From: JBFEYJ01 sp041546305
GTDB lineage: Bacteria > Pseudomonadota > Gammaproteobacteria > Thiohalomonadales > Thiohalomonadaceae
DNA: 24,308 nt
NCBI GenBank assembly: GCA_041546305.1
Contig: JBFEWO010000026.1
Coordinates: 1 to 24,308, forward strand
Direction of reading: 5' to 3'
Shown one piece after another: positions 15,378 through 22,593 of this stretch (positions are counted from its first letter, which is position 1; every line of letters begins with the position of its first letter). The notes under the pieces are model-generated. The model had not been told where the DNA came from, did no database searches, and saw only the letters and a list, made by a program, of their open reading frames with translations. The position numbers and the translations under genes are program-made.

Positions 15378-16474
15378 CAGGCCACCTTCTTCTTCAGCCG
15401 CCACACAGCTAGGAGGAACACCGTAAGGGTGTAGAGCGCAAGCAGCGCCACCTCGAATCCCAGGATCTCCAGACCCGCCCCCTTGAGCGCGACGCCGCGG
15501 GAGATGTCGACGAAGTAACGGCCGGGAAAGACGTTGGTGTAGATCTGCAGTATCTCGGGCATGGTGAAGATGGGAAACAGCAGCCCGGAGAAAAGAAACG
15601 AGGGCATCAGGGTGACGATCAGCGCCAGCAGCATCGCCACCAACTGGGTGCGGGTGACGGTGGATACCAGCAGGCCGATGCCCACGGTGCACAGGACGTA
15701 GATCAGTCCCGCCGCCAGCAGGAACGGCAGGCTACCCTCGAAGGGCACGCCGAACCAGGCGTAGCCCACCGCTATCACCATCACCATCTGCAGAAAGGCG
15801 ATCAGGCTGTAGGGGATGAGTTTGCCAGTGATGAACTCGGCAGCAGTGAGCGGCGAGGCGAAGATGCTCTGGATGGTGCCGGTCTCCTTCTCGCGCACGA
15901 TGCCGAGGGCGGTGAGCAGCGGCGGGAAGGCGAGCAGGATTACCGCGTAGAGACCCGGCACTACATAGTTGGCGCTGTTGAGCGAGGGGTTGTACCAGAC
16001 CCGCGTTTCCAGGCGCAGAAGCTGTGGCCTACCCTGTTGCCGGTAACCGGCAATGATCGCGCGGGCAAAACCGCTCACCAGCAATGCGGTGGCCGAATAG
16101 GTGCCGTCGACCAGCACCTGCACCGCGGGCCGACCGCCGCGCGCCAACTCGGCGGCAAAACCGGGCGGGATCACCAGCACCAGGTCCGTCTCGCTACGCT
16201 GCAGGGCCTGCTCCAGGTCGTGTAGCGAGCCGTAGTGGGCGGCCAGCCGGAAGTATTCGTTGCCGGTGAACGCCTCCACCAGCTCGCGGCTCGCCGGGGT
16301 GGCGTCCCCGTCCCACACCCCCAGCGCCGCGTGGCGCACGTCGAGCGAGATGGCGTAGCCGAAAAGGAACAGCATCACCAGCGGCATCAGCAGCGAAACG
16401 CCGACGGTGATGGGGTCGCGCAGGATCTCGCGCGACTCCTTGACCACCACCGCAATGATGCGCCGCCCGTTCAC
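15377..16474 (-). CDS. ABC-2 type transporter permease, first subunit (YbhS-like)
   Basis: A 365-aa membrane subunit with the same plan as its downstream partner: an N-terminal helix (VGVSLLMPLVMLFLFGYAISL), an extracytoplasmic domain, then several C-terminal helices with the ABC-2 loop GIVREKETGTIQSIFASPL. The two permeases are clearly paralogous, indicating a heterodimeric pore. Start is GTG at 16474, overlapping the ATPase stop codon by 4 nt (GTGA). The substrate is not deducible; YbhFSR-type systems export drugs, cations or lipids. Confidence 0.9.
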   Translation of the reverse strand: MNGRRIIAVVVKESREILRDPITVGVSLLMPLVMLFLFGYAISLDVRHAALGVWDGDATPASRELVEAFTGNEYFRLAAHYGSLHDLEQALQRSETDLVLVIPPGFAAELARGGRPAVQVLVDGTYSATALLVSGFARAIIAGYRQQGRPQLLRLETRVWYNPSLNSANYVVPGLYAVILLAFPPLLTALGIVREKETGTIQSIFASPLTAAEFITGKLIPYSLIAFLQMVMVIAVGYAWFGVPFEGSLPFLLAAGLIYVLCTVGIGLLVSTVTRTQLVAMLLALIVTLMPSFLFSGLLFPIFTMPEILQIYTNVFPGRYFVDISRGVALKGAGLEILGFEVALLALYTLTVFLLAVWRLKKKVA

Positions 16475-18195
16475 GCGGCGGCCTCCCCTGGCGAACGCTC
16501 CCGCTCCATGAAGGCCATGAACACTGCCTCCATTCCCTCCCCGGCGGCGATGCCCACCTCGCCCTGCAGCTCGGCCGGGCTACCCAGCGCGATCAACCGA
16601 CCTTGGAACATCAGGCCCAGCCGGTGGCAGTAGCTGGCCTCCTCCAGGTAATGGGTGGTCACCAGCACCGCCATCCCACCCCTGGCCAGGCTCTGGATCA
16701 GCTCCCAGAAGCGCTGGCGCGAGGTGGGATCGACGCCCGAGGTCGGTTCATCCAGAAACAGCACCTGTGGACGGTGCATCACCGCGCAGGCCAGGGCCAA
16801 GCGCTGGCGCTGCGCGCCGGAAAGATCCCCAACCCAACGCGCCCCGGTGCCCTCCAGGCCGGTCATACCGACGGCCCAAGCCGTCGCACTGCGCCGCTCC
16901 TCCCCGCGCAGGCCGTAGGCGCCTGCGAAGAAGGCGAGGTTCTCCGCCACGGTGAGGTCCGGGTAAAGGGAGAAGCGCTGCGACATGTAGCCGATGCGCT
17001 GTTTGAGCGCCAGCGGCGCACGTGCGATATCCTGCCCCGCCACCCGCGCACTGCCCGCGCTCGGCCGCTGCAAGCCGCAGAGGGTACGGATCAGGGTGGT
17101 CTTGCCGGCGCCGTTGGGCCCGAGCCAGCCGATCACCTCCCCCGCCGCCACGTTCACCGTCACCCCGTCCACCGCGGTGAAGTCGCCGAAGCGCACGCTG
17201 AGATCGGCGACGGCGATCGGCTCGGCGGCCTGCTCCTCGCCCCCTGCGACCGGCAGGACTGGCATTGCGCCCCGTCTCTCCCCGCCGCCACCGATGAGCT
17301 GCACGAAGGCGTGTTCCAGCTCCGCCGACACCGGCTGCAGCATACCGAGCCCCTCCAGTGCCGTACGCAGGTGCTCCGGTAGCTGTGTGTCGGCCGCCAG
17401 TTGGAACACCAGCCGACCCGGCAGCCATTGCACCCCGATGACCTCCGAGGCCGCATCGAGCCGCTCTTTTGCGGTGATGGTCTTGTCGGTTTGCAACCGA
17501 TAGACGCTACCCTCGGCACGCGAGCGCAGGCCTGCCGGACTGTCAACGGCGAGAAGCCGCCCTTGATGGAGGAAGGCCAGACGGTCGCAGTAGGCTGCCT
17601 CGTCCATGTAGGGGGTGGTAAGCACCACCGTAGTGCCCTGCTCGCGAAAGGCACGAAGCATGCGCCACAGCTCACGGCGCGACAGCGGGTCGACGCCGAG
17701 GCTCGGTTCGTCGAGCAGCAGCAGAGGCGGCTCATGGATGAGGTTGGTGCAGAGGGAGAGCTTCTTGCGCATGCCGCCGGAGAGCTCCCCGGCACGGCGC
17801 TCACCGAAGCGGGTCAGACCGGCCATCTCCAGCAGACGTTGTTGCCGCTCGCGAAAGGCACTGTCGGGCACGCCGCGGATGCGAGCGGCAAAGACGAGGT
17901 TCTCGTCCACGCTCAGGCGGTCGTAGAGGGTAAAGCCCTGGGACATGTAACCAATGCGCGAGGTCACCTCGGCGGCCTGGCGCACCGTATCGAAGCCGAG
18001 TACTCGGCAGGCACCATCGCTGGGGTCGAGGATCGCCGCGAGGCACTGCATCAGCGTGGTCTTGCCGGCGCCGTCCGGCCCGAGCAGGCCGAAGACCTCG
18101 CCGCGGGAGACTTGCAGGTCGAGCCCGGCCAAGGCCTGCTGCGTGCCGAAGGCGCGATGCAGCCCCGCGACCTCGATGATCCACTCGTCGGTCAC
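16471..18195 (-). CDS. double ABC transporter ATPase (YbhF-like)
   Basis: A 574-aa cytoplasmic ATPase with two complete nucleotide-binding domains in one chain. Domain 1 has Walker A GPDGAGKTT (residues 39-47), signature LSGGMRKKL and Walker B LLLLDEPSLGVDP. Domain 2 has Walker A GPNGAGKTT (about 358-366), signature LSGAQRQRL and Walker B VLFLDEPTSGVDP. A linker of about 100 residues between them carries an extra small fold. It powers the two permeases below. The start is GTG at 18195, overlapping the stop of the fusion-protein gene by 4 nt. The ATPase is of the type that works with MFP-linked ABC-2 exporters, supported by its neighbours. Confidence 0.93.
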   Translation of the reverse strand: MTDEWIIEVAGLHRAFGTQQALAGLDLQVSRGEVFGLLGPDGAGKTTLMQCLAAILDPSDGACRVLGFDTVRQAAEVTSRIGYMSQGFTLYDRLSVDENLVFAARIRGVPDSAFRERQQRLLEMAGLTRFGERRAGELSGGMRKKLSLCTNLIHEPPLLLLDEPSLGVDPLSRRELWRMLRAFREQGTTVVLTTPYMDEAAYCDRLAFLHQGRLLAVDSPAGLRSRAEGSVYRLQTDKTITAKERLDAASEVIGVQWLPGRLVFQLAADTQLPEHLRTALEGLGMLQPVSAELEHAFVQLIGGGGERRGAMPVLPVAGGEEQAAEPIAVADLSVRFGDFTAVDGVTVNVAAGEVIGWLGPNGAGKTTLIRTLCGLQRPSAGSARVAGQDIARAPLALKQRIGYMSQRFSLYPDLTVAENLAFFAGAYGLRGEERRSATAWAVGMTGLEGTGARWVGDLSGAQRQRLALACAVMHRPQVLFLDEPTSGVDPTSRQRFWELIQSLARGGMAVLVTTHYLEEASYCHRLGLMFQGRLIALGSPAELQGEVGIAAGEGMEAVFMAFMERERSPGEAAA

Positions 18196-19154
18196 AGCGG
18201 TACCACCAGATTCCCAGGCCAGGTTGTCGCCTCGTCCCAGCGTATCCAGGCATCGGCGGGCATCCCCGGCTTGAGCACCCCGCCGAGGTTCTCCAGCGTC
18301 AGGGTCACGCCGAACACCATGCGCACCCGCTCCTCCGGCAGGTGAATGTCGCGCGGGGTGAACTGCGCCTGCTGGTCGATACGGCTGACCGTGGCAGCAA
18401 AAAAACGCTCGGGGAAGGCGTCCACCCTCACCCGGGCAGTATCACCCAGGGCGACCTTGCCGAGGTCTCGTTCCGGGATGTAGATCTTTAGCTCCAGCCG
18501 GGAGAGGTCGACCAACACCGCCACCACCCGGCCCGGCGTCGCCAGCTCGCCCGACTCGATCGCCTTGCTCAGGAGGGTGCCGGCGACTGGCGCCTTGATG
18601 GCGGTCCGGTCGAGCTGCAGCTCGAACAAAGCCACCTGTTGGGCCGCCGCCTCCAGCCGCGCACCGGTCTCGCTCTGCTGCGCCTCCAAGCCATGTACCC
18701 TGCCCTCGGTTTCGCGAAAACGGTCCTCGACCTCGTTGAGTTTATGCGGCGAGATGGTGCCTTCCTGGCGCAAGGTGCGGAACCGCGCCAGTTCCTCACG
18801 TGCAGTGGCGAGGTGGTGGCGCCAGGTTTCAAGCTCTATGCCCAGCCGAGTTTGCGTCTGTTGCAGTGCAGCCCTCTCAGCTTCGGCCTGCGCCAGCTTC
18901 GCTTTCAGGTCCGCATCGTCCAAGCGCACCAGCAGCTCGCCGGCGGCCACCACCTTGCCCTCCTGCAGCCGGCTCTCGACCACCTGCCCGCTGACCTCGG
19001 CACTCACTGCCACTTCGGTGCCCTCGATGTGGCCGTTGCCATAGAGAATACCCGCCGGCAGGCCGGGCGGGCGTAGTGCCTCAAAGGCGATCCAGGAAGC
19101 CCCAGCCACGAGGAAAATTCCCATCGCTGTCCACACCCAGCCTTTCACGTTCAC
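18192..19154 (-). CDS. HlyD-family membrane fusion protein of the exporter (YbhG-like)
   Basis: A 320-aa periplasmic adaptor. One N-terminal membrane helix (residues about 7-26) is followed by a biotinyl-lipoyl half (NGHIEGTEVAVSAEVSGQVV) and a coiled-coil hairpin from about 80 to 165. That hairpin is rich in E/R/Q/A heptads (AKLAQAEAERAALQQTQTRL). The second lipoyl half is PVAGTLLSKAIESGEL, followed by beta-barrel domains. It would link the inner-membrane ABC complex to an outer-membrane channel, probably TolC-like. No such channel gene is in the window. The start is GTG at 19154, fixed by AAGGAGGAG just upstream. First gene of the operon, so the promoter is expected in 19155-19303. Confidence 0.92.
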   Translation of the reverse strand: MNVKGWVWTAMGIFLVAGASWIAFEALRPPGLPAGILYGNGHIEGTEVAVSAEVSGQVVESRLQEGKVVAAGELLVRLDDADLKAKLAQAEAERAALQQTQTRLGIELETWRHHLATAREELARFRTLRQEGTISPHKLNEVEDRFRETEGRVHGLEAQQSETGARLEAAAQQVALFELQLDRTAIKAPVAGTLLSKAIESGELATPGRVVAVLVDLSRLELKIYIPERDLGKVALGDTARVRVDAFPERFFAATVSRIDQQAQFTPRDIHLPEERVRMVFGVTLTLENLGGVLKPGMPADAWIRWDEATTWPGNLVVPL

Positions 19155-19216
19155 CGCACTCCTCCTTGTCTGTCTGAATGGGAGATAACATTCTGCGATG
19201 CAACAGCTCCCTTTCC

Positions 19217-19285
19217 GTCATTCCAGCGAAGTCCGGAATCCAGGACTACGAATCTTGTTGGATTCCACCTGCGCGGGTGCATGGT
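19217..19285. repeat. degenerate dispersed inverted repeat (GTCATTCC... / ...GGATTCC type)
   Basis: GTCATTCCAGCGAAGTCCGGAATCCAGG is followed 12 nt later by TTGGATTCCACCTGCGCGGGTGCATGG. Both halves look like eroded copies of the widespread GTCATTCCCGCGAAAGCGGGAATCC element found between genes in many proteobacteria. They face each other as inverted repeats. The left half retains an ATTCC...GGAAT stem. It lies in the gap between the exporter operon and the DUF547 gene, where it may act as hairpin terminator or be a dead mobile repeat. Confidence 0.55.
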
Positions 19286-19303
19286 CAGAACCCCCATGGC
19301 GTT

Positions 19304-20269
19304 TCAATCAGCCTGAGCCAGATCGTTCAGCGTCCAGTCATGATCAAAATAGTCAACCTTCACCGGGTTCGCTTTCAGCCACCTGCGGATTTCAGGATCA
19401 AGATAGGGCAGCACGAAGCCGAGCACCCCGCCTTTTTCTTGTTCAAAAAGGTGGGCATCCTGTTTTAGAATCCACGACAGTGTCAGAATTCTGCGTTTGC
19501 GGTCGAGTGCCAATCCCTTGTCAGGATTCATGAAAAAATGGCGAATCTTCTCATCAAGCTGCTCACCCAGCCGCTCACCCGTGAAAGCTTCTGGCTTTTG
19601 ATCGGGGCAACTGACCGCAGCACAACTCACGGCAAAGACGATGCGCGGATCAGCATACTTTTCCAGCAAAATGGATTTCTCGATCTGTGTCAGCGAATAC
19701 ACCTTGCCGCCAATACGCATCGCCTCGATTGACCATGGTTGTTTGATAAGGCTAATCTTCAGGCTCCTGATCGAATCCACCGGGTAGTGCTCGACGATCA
19801 GCCGCATAGCACCAAAGTTATAGGCGTTGATCCAGAAGGCCTTGCTTTGGCTTGACTCATCAAGCCCTGAGGGGTCGATGGATTCTAGGGAATGATTAAC
19901 CTGTTTGAACAGTGAATCGGGACGATCAGCGTCCTTCGACAGGGCGGCATAATCGAAGACCGTGGTCCTTATGCCGTGAATTGATACCGGCGGTCTCCAA
20001 TATTTCTTCAACAATTTGTCATACAGGCGTTCAAAGCGAACTATGGGAGCATCTTTCAGCTGTTGCGCTGCGACCGTGCTGGAAACAACAAGTACGAACG
20101 CCACGATAACGATTAGCCATAGTGTTAGCCATGAACGCTTTTTTGAACCTGTATCGGTCCTCTTTGGAAAAACCGCTCCTGTATATCTACTGCAATGTGA
20201 TTGAAGGTTCCCTCCTCCCTGTCTGTTCGCCGGATGCTGATGAAAGGCAAATCGTTGGCTGAATAGCAT
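19304..20269 (-). CDS. DUF547 domain protein, membrane-anchored or secreted
   Basis: A 321-aa protein with an unusual N-terminus of about 45 residues, then a hydrophobic segment (WLTLWLIVIVAFVLVVSSTVA, about 47-67) acting as signal or anchor. A DUF547 domain follows from about 75, recognised by AFWINAYNFGAMRLI (145-158) and by FAVSCAAVSCP (212-222) with its paired cysteines. DUF547 proteins are widespread and lack an established activity. The start at ATG 20269 has AGGAG nine nt upstream. A shorter version starting nearer the hydrophobic segment would look more ordinary but has no ATG. It follows the reductase gene by 45 bp, probably in the same transcript. Confidence 0.8.
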   Translation of the reverse strand: MLFSQRFAFHQHPANRQGGGNLQSHCSRYTGAVFPKRTDTGSKKRSWLTLWLIVIVAFVLVVSSTVAAQQLKDAPIVRFERLYDKLLKKYWRPPVSIHGIRTTVFDYAALSKDADRPDSLFKQVNHSLESIDPSGLDESSQSKAFWINAYNFGAMRLIVEHYPVDSIRSLKISLIKQPWSIEAMRIGGKVYSLTQIEKSILLEKYADPRIVFAVSCAAVSCPDQKPEAFTGERLGEQLDEKIRHFFMNPDKGLALDRKRRILTLSWILKQDAHLFEQEKGGVLGFVLPYLDPEIRRWLKANPVKVDYFDHDWTLNDLAQAD

Positions 20270-20314
20270 TTACGGGCACTCCTGAGAAGTAAGGGATGGA
20301 GGTGCTGGTTATCG

Positions 20315-21424
20315 TTACCCCAAGTTTTTTTGAGTAATCCAATGAGCCAGCGGTGCCAATAAATACTTGAGTGGTGAGGGTTGAAAATGCCGGTACAAGC
20401 GAGCACGAATATCGCCCTGGCTTGCCATGTAACGCAAAAACCAGCGATAACCCCGGTTCCCAAGCAGGCTAAAAGCAGCCCGGTTCACTAACGAAGCTGA
20501 CATCACTCCCCTAAGTGCCTCGCGCTGGCGAGTCGCATAATCACTGCCATCCAGCAGAGAGCGGGCGGCCAACACGCCCGAGGTGATGGCCTCTCGCATG
20601 CCGAAGCCCCAAAGGAAATCCTGTATCCCCGCCCTTTCGCCAGCCAACAGCTGGCTGCCGGAATAGGACGTAACGGGCAAATGAAAATTGCCAACCCCGC
20701 CGTGCGGCTGGGGATCGATCATCTCCAGTGCCACCAGGCGCTCGAAGGCCTCTACGGTTCGCTTTACATAGAGTGACTTTCGCTTGAACTCGGAAAACAT
20801 GCAGCTTTTCAGTGTACCTTTGCCGCCCATTACCAGGAGATAGGCGTAACCTTGTGGCGCAATATTGTCGTCGCAGATCACCCAAAAGCCGTCCTGCATC
20901 GGGGTGTCGAAGTGGTAACCGACGGCGATCATGTCGGCGCCCTTGGGGCCAGTGGCAACGACGCCGGCGCCCTTCAGCTGACGGACGCGACTATGGAAAC
21001 GAACCTCCACACCCAACTGCAGCGCCTGCGTCAATAACGCTGTATCCAGCGTGCCGGCTCCCGGACCACGCTTTACCAGATAGAAAATGGGCGTCTCGCT
21101 ACTGATGGTGTAACTTTTGCCCCAGGCGTCAAAGGCGTAACCACGGCAACAGGGTAATTTGGTGAAATCGGTGGTTAAGCCCAACTCGTGCAGCACCGCC
21201 AACACATCCTCAGGAGTGCTCCAGTTATCGAGTCCCTGCAGATCGCGTTTGAAGCGGTAGCCTACTTCGCCGTGGGCTTCATGCACCACGACCTCTCTGC
21301 CTGCACGTGCCAGAGTAATAGCCGTTGCCAAACCGGCAGGACCGGCACCGGCGATCAGTATCGGGGTATTAGCCGCCACATACCGTGCAGGTAAAGGAAA
21401 GGTGACGGTTATTCCTCGGTGCAT
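20315..21424 (-). CDS. geranylgeranyl-reductase-family FAD-dependent oxidoreductase
   Basis: A 369-aa flavoprotein with the FAD-binding Rossmann fingerprint GAGPAGLATAITLARAG (residues 26-42) followed by an acidic residue pattern at the end of beta-2. A middle region has DGFWVICDDN, and there is a family-typical GFGMREAITSGVLAARSLLDG motif near the C-terminus that closes the FAD site. Related enzymes saturate isoprenoid chains or hydroxylate/reduce aromatic substrates; the closest family name is geranylgeranyl reductase/digeranylgeranyl-phospholipid reductase-like, substrate unknown. The start ATG at 21424 is inside the end of the HD-GYP gene (16-nt overlap), with GGAG five nt upstream, showing co-translation with that gene. 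Confidence 0.85.
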   Translation of the reverse strand: MHRGITVTFPLPARYVAANTPILIAGAGPAGLATAITLARAGREVVVHEAHGEVGYRFKRDLQGLDNWSTPEDVLAVLHELGLTTDFTKLPCCRGYAFDAWGKSYTISSETPIFYLVKRGPGAGTLDTALLTQALQLGVEVRFHSRVRQLKGAGVVATGPKGADMIAVGYHFDTPMQDGFWVICDDNIAPQGYAYLLVMGGKGTLKSCMFSEFKRKSLYVKRTVEAFERLVALEMIDPQPHGGVGNFHLPVTSYSGSQLLAGERAGIQDFLWGFGMREAITSGVLAARSLLDGSDYATRQREALRGVMSASLVNRAAFSLLGNRGYRWFLRYMASQGDIRARLYRHFQPSPLKYLLAPLAHWITQKNLG

Positions 21425-22152
21425 TTGAGCTCCACCATGCTACGCAAGGTTGCCTGCTCCTTGAGAAACACCTCGACGGCGACCGGATCGAACTGGCTAC
21501 CGGCGACACGCTGAATCTCCTCGCTAGCGGTTTCGAAAGAGACTCCCATGCGGTAAGAGCGGTCAGAGGTCATGGCATCCAGCGTATCAATGACTGCAAA
21601 CAGCCTGGCCCACAGCGGTATCGCCTCACCGGCCAGGCCCTGAGGGTAGCCAGTACCGTCAAACCGCTCCTCATGGCACAACACAATTTCCGACGCCTGG
21701 GCAAGATGCGGCACACCCGCAAGAATTTTCCGACCGATTTCCGGATGCTGTCTCATGATGGTCCATTCCTCCGGGCTGAGTGGGCCCTGTTTCAGAAGAA
21801 TAGCATCAGGGGTGCCAATTTTGCCGATATCGTGCAGTAGTGATCCCCAGTACACCTGACGCAATGTCATCTTATCGTCGCTAAAGTTCCGGGCCAGGAC
21901 CATGGTATGACAGGCAACACGTTTTGAATGCAAACCGGTCTCGCGCTCGCGCGCATCCAGTGCCGCTGCCAGGGCCTCGGTAAGTTTCACGTAAGGCATT
22001 TCCCCCGCCAGCCAGGCGGGCGCATGTTGCGAAGTGTCGAGAACGCAGTTCTCGCACATCACCCCCGCCTTGTCGTGGCGGTGCGGACAGGCCGACACCT
22101 CTGCGCCGCAGCGTCTGCAGGTAGAGACATGGGCAGGAGTAATCTCGGCCAT
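21409..22152 (-). CDS. HD-GYP domain protein with N-terminal zinc ribbon
   Basis: A 247-aa protein predicted to hydrolyse c-di-GMP. Residues 12-36 hold CRRC and CENC, with CPHRH between them, a four-cysteine zinc ribbon. The HD-GYP domain runs from about 55. Visible are His75, HDIGK (107-111), His136 in MRQHPEIG, HEERFDGTGYP (160-170) and Asp189 in VIDTLDAMTSDRSYR. The canonical pair HHE is here HEE: the second metal-binding His is replaced by Glu161, a variant that may keep or alter activity. No receiver or membrane segment is present, so input could come through the zinc ribbon. It starts the reductase/DUF547 transcript. The ATG at 22152 has only a weak Shine-Dalgarno. Confidence 0.88.
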   Translation of the reverse strand: MAEITPAHVSTCRRCGAEVSACPHRHDKAGVMCENCVLDTSQHAPAWLAGEMPYVKLTEALAAALDARERETGLHSKRVACHTMVLARNFSDDKMTLRQVYWGSLLHDIGKIGTPDAILLKQGPLSPEEWTIMRQHPEIGRKILAGVPHLAQASEIVLCHEERFDGTGYPQGLAGEAIPLWARLFAVIDTLDAMTSDRSYRMGVSFETASEEIQRVAGSQFDPVAVEVFLKEQATLRSMVELKCTEE

Positions 22153-22274
22153 GGGCAGTCTTTATTGCCTCGCTGGCGCTAGAGGCACGAGGTTCCATAC
22201 ATCCCGGGAATAGCCGTCGGATCACATCGCTGAATTTCTGTGGCTTCTTTCAGTCCGGCTGGCCGTACCGAGTG

Positions 22275-22481
22275 TCAGTGTATTTCAACCGAACTGGGCT
22301 GATGCCGATTCAGAATCTCGACGATCTCCCGCTCGATATCCGATGGCACCATGACCTTGAGTTACCCGTGATCCTCATCGGGAAAAATCTTTTCCCGGTC
22401 GATACCCGAGGCGATTAAATCGTCTTTGGCGTTCCTGATCTTGAGAGAGGCGTCATAACTACCGGTGATGGTCTTGGTCAT
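22275..22481 (-). pseudogene. small conserved-type gene interrupted by an in-frame stop codon
   Basis: The reading frame starts at ATG 22481 behind AAAAGGAGGAG, and codes MTKTITGSYDASLKIRNAKD and on to IFPDEDHG, then TAA at 22364-22362. Past the TAA the same frame continues LKVMVPSDIEREIVEILNRH to a TGA at 22277-22275. The first part gives 39 aa and the whole would be about 68 aa. The continuation has the pattern expected of a small cytosolic alpha/beta protein: a basic N-terminal strand-helix, then a strand and a long amphipathic helix. A CAA-to-TAA change would explain the break. The upstream ORF that extends to 22637 is not supported. Function unknown; it is divergent from the synthetase gene. 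Confidence 0.6.
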
Positions 22482-22593
22482 TTCACACTCCTCCTTTTCC
22501 GTGCCTGCAAAGGCACTTTCAATTCCTAAAGCATACACGGAAATCTTTCCGGGGAAAGTGGCCCGCGGCCTGAACATCGCTACGCTTGAAGTC

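Noticed and set aside
15378..15692. N-terminal extension of the second permease (105 codons)
   Set aside because: It overlaps the first permease gene in another frame and is rich in Arg/His/Pro; the ATG at 15377 with a Shine-Dalgarno and ATGA overlap explains the start.
16603..18345. Several long plus-strand frames opposite the double ATPase gene
   Set aside because: They are shadows of the ATPase gene in high-GC DNA and do not resemble proteins.
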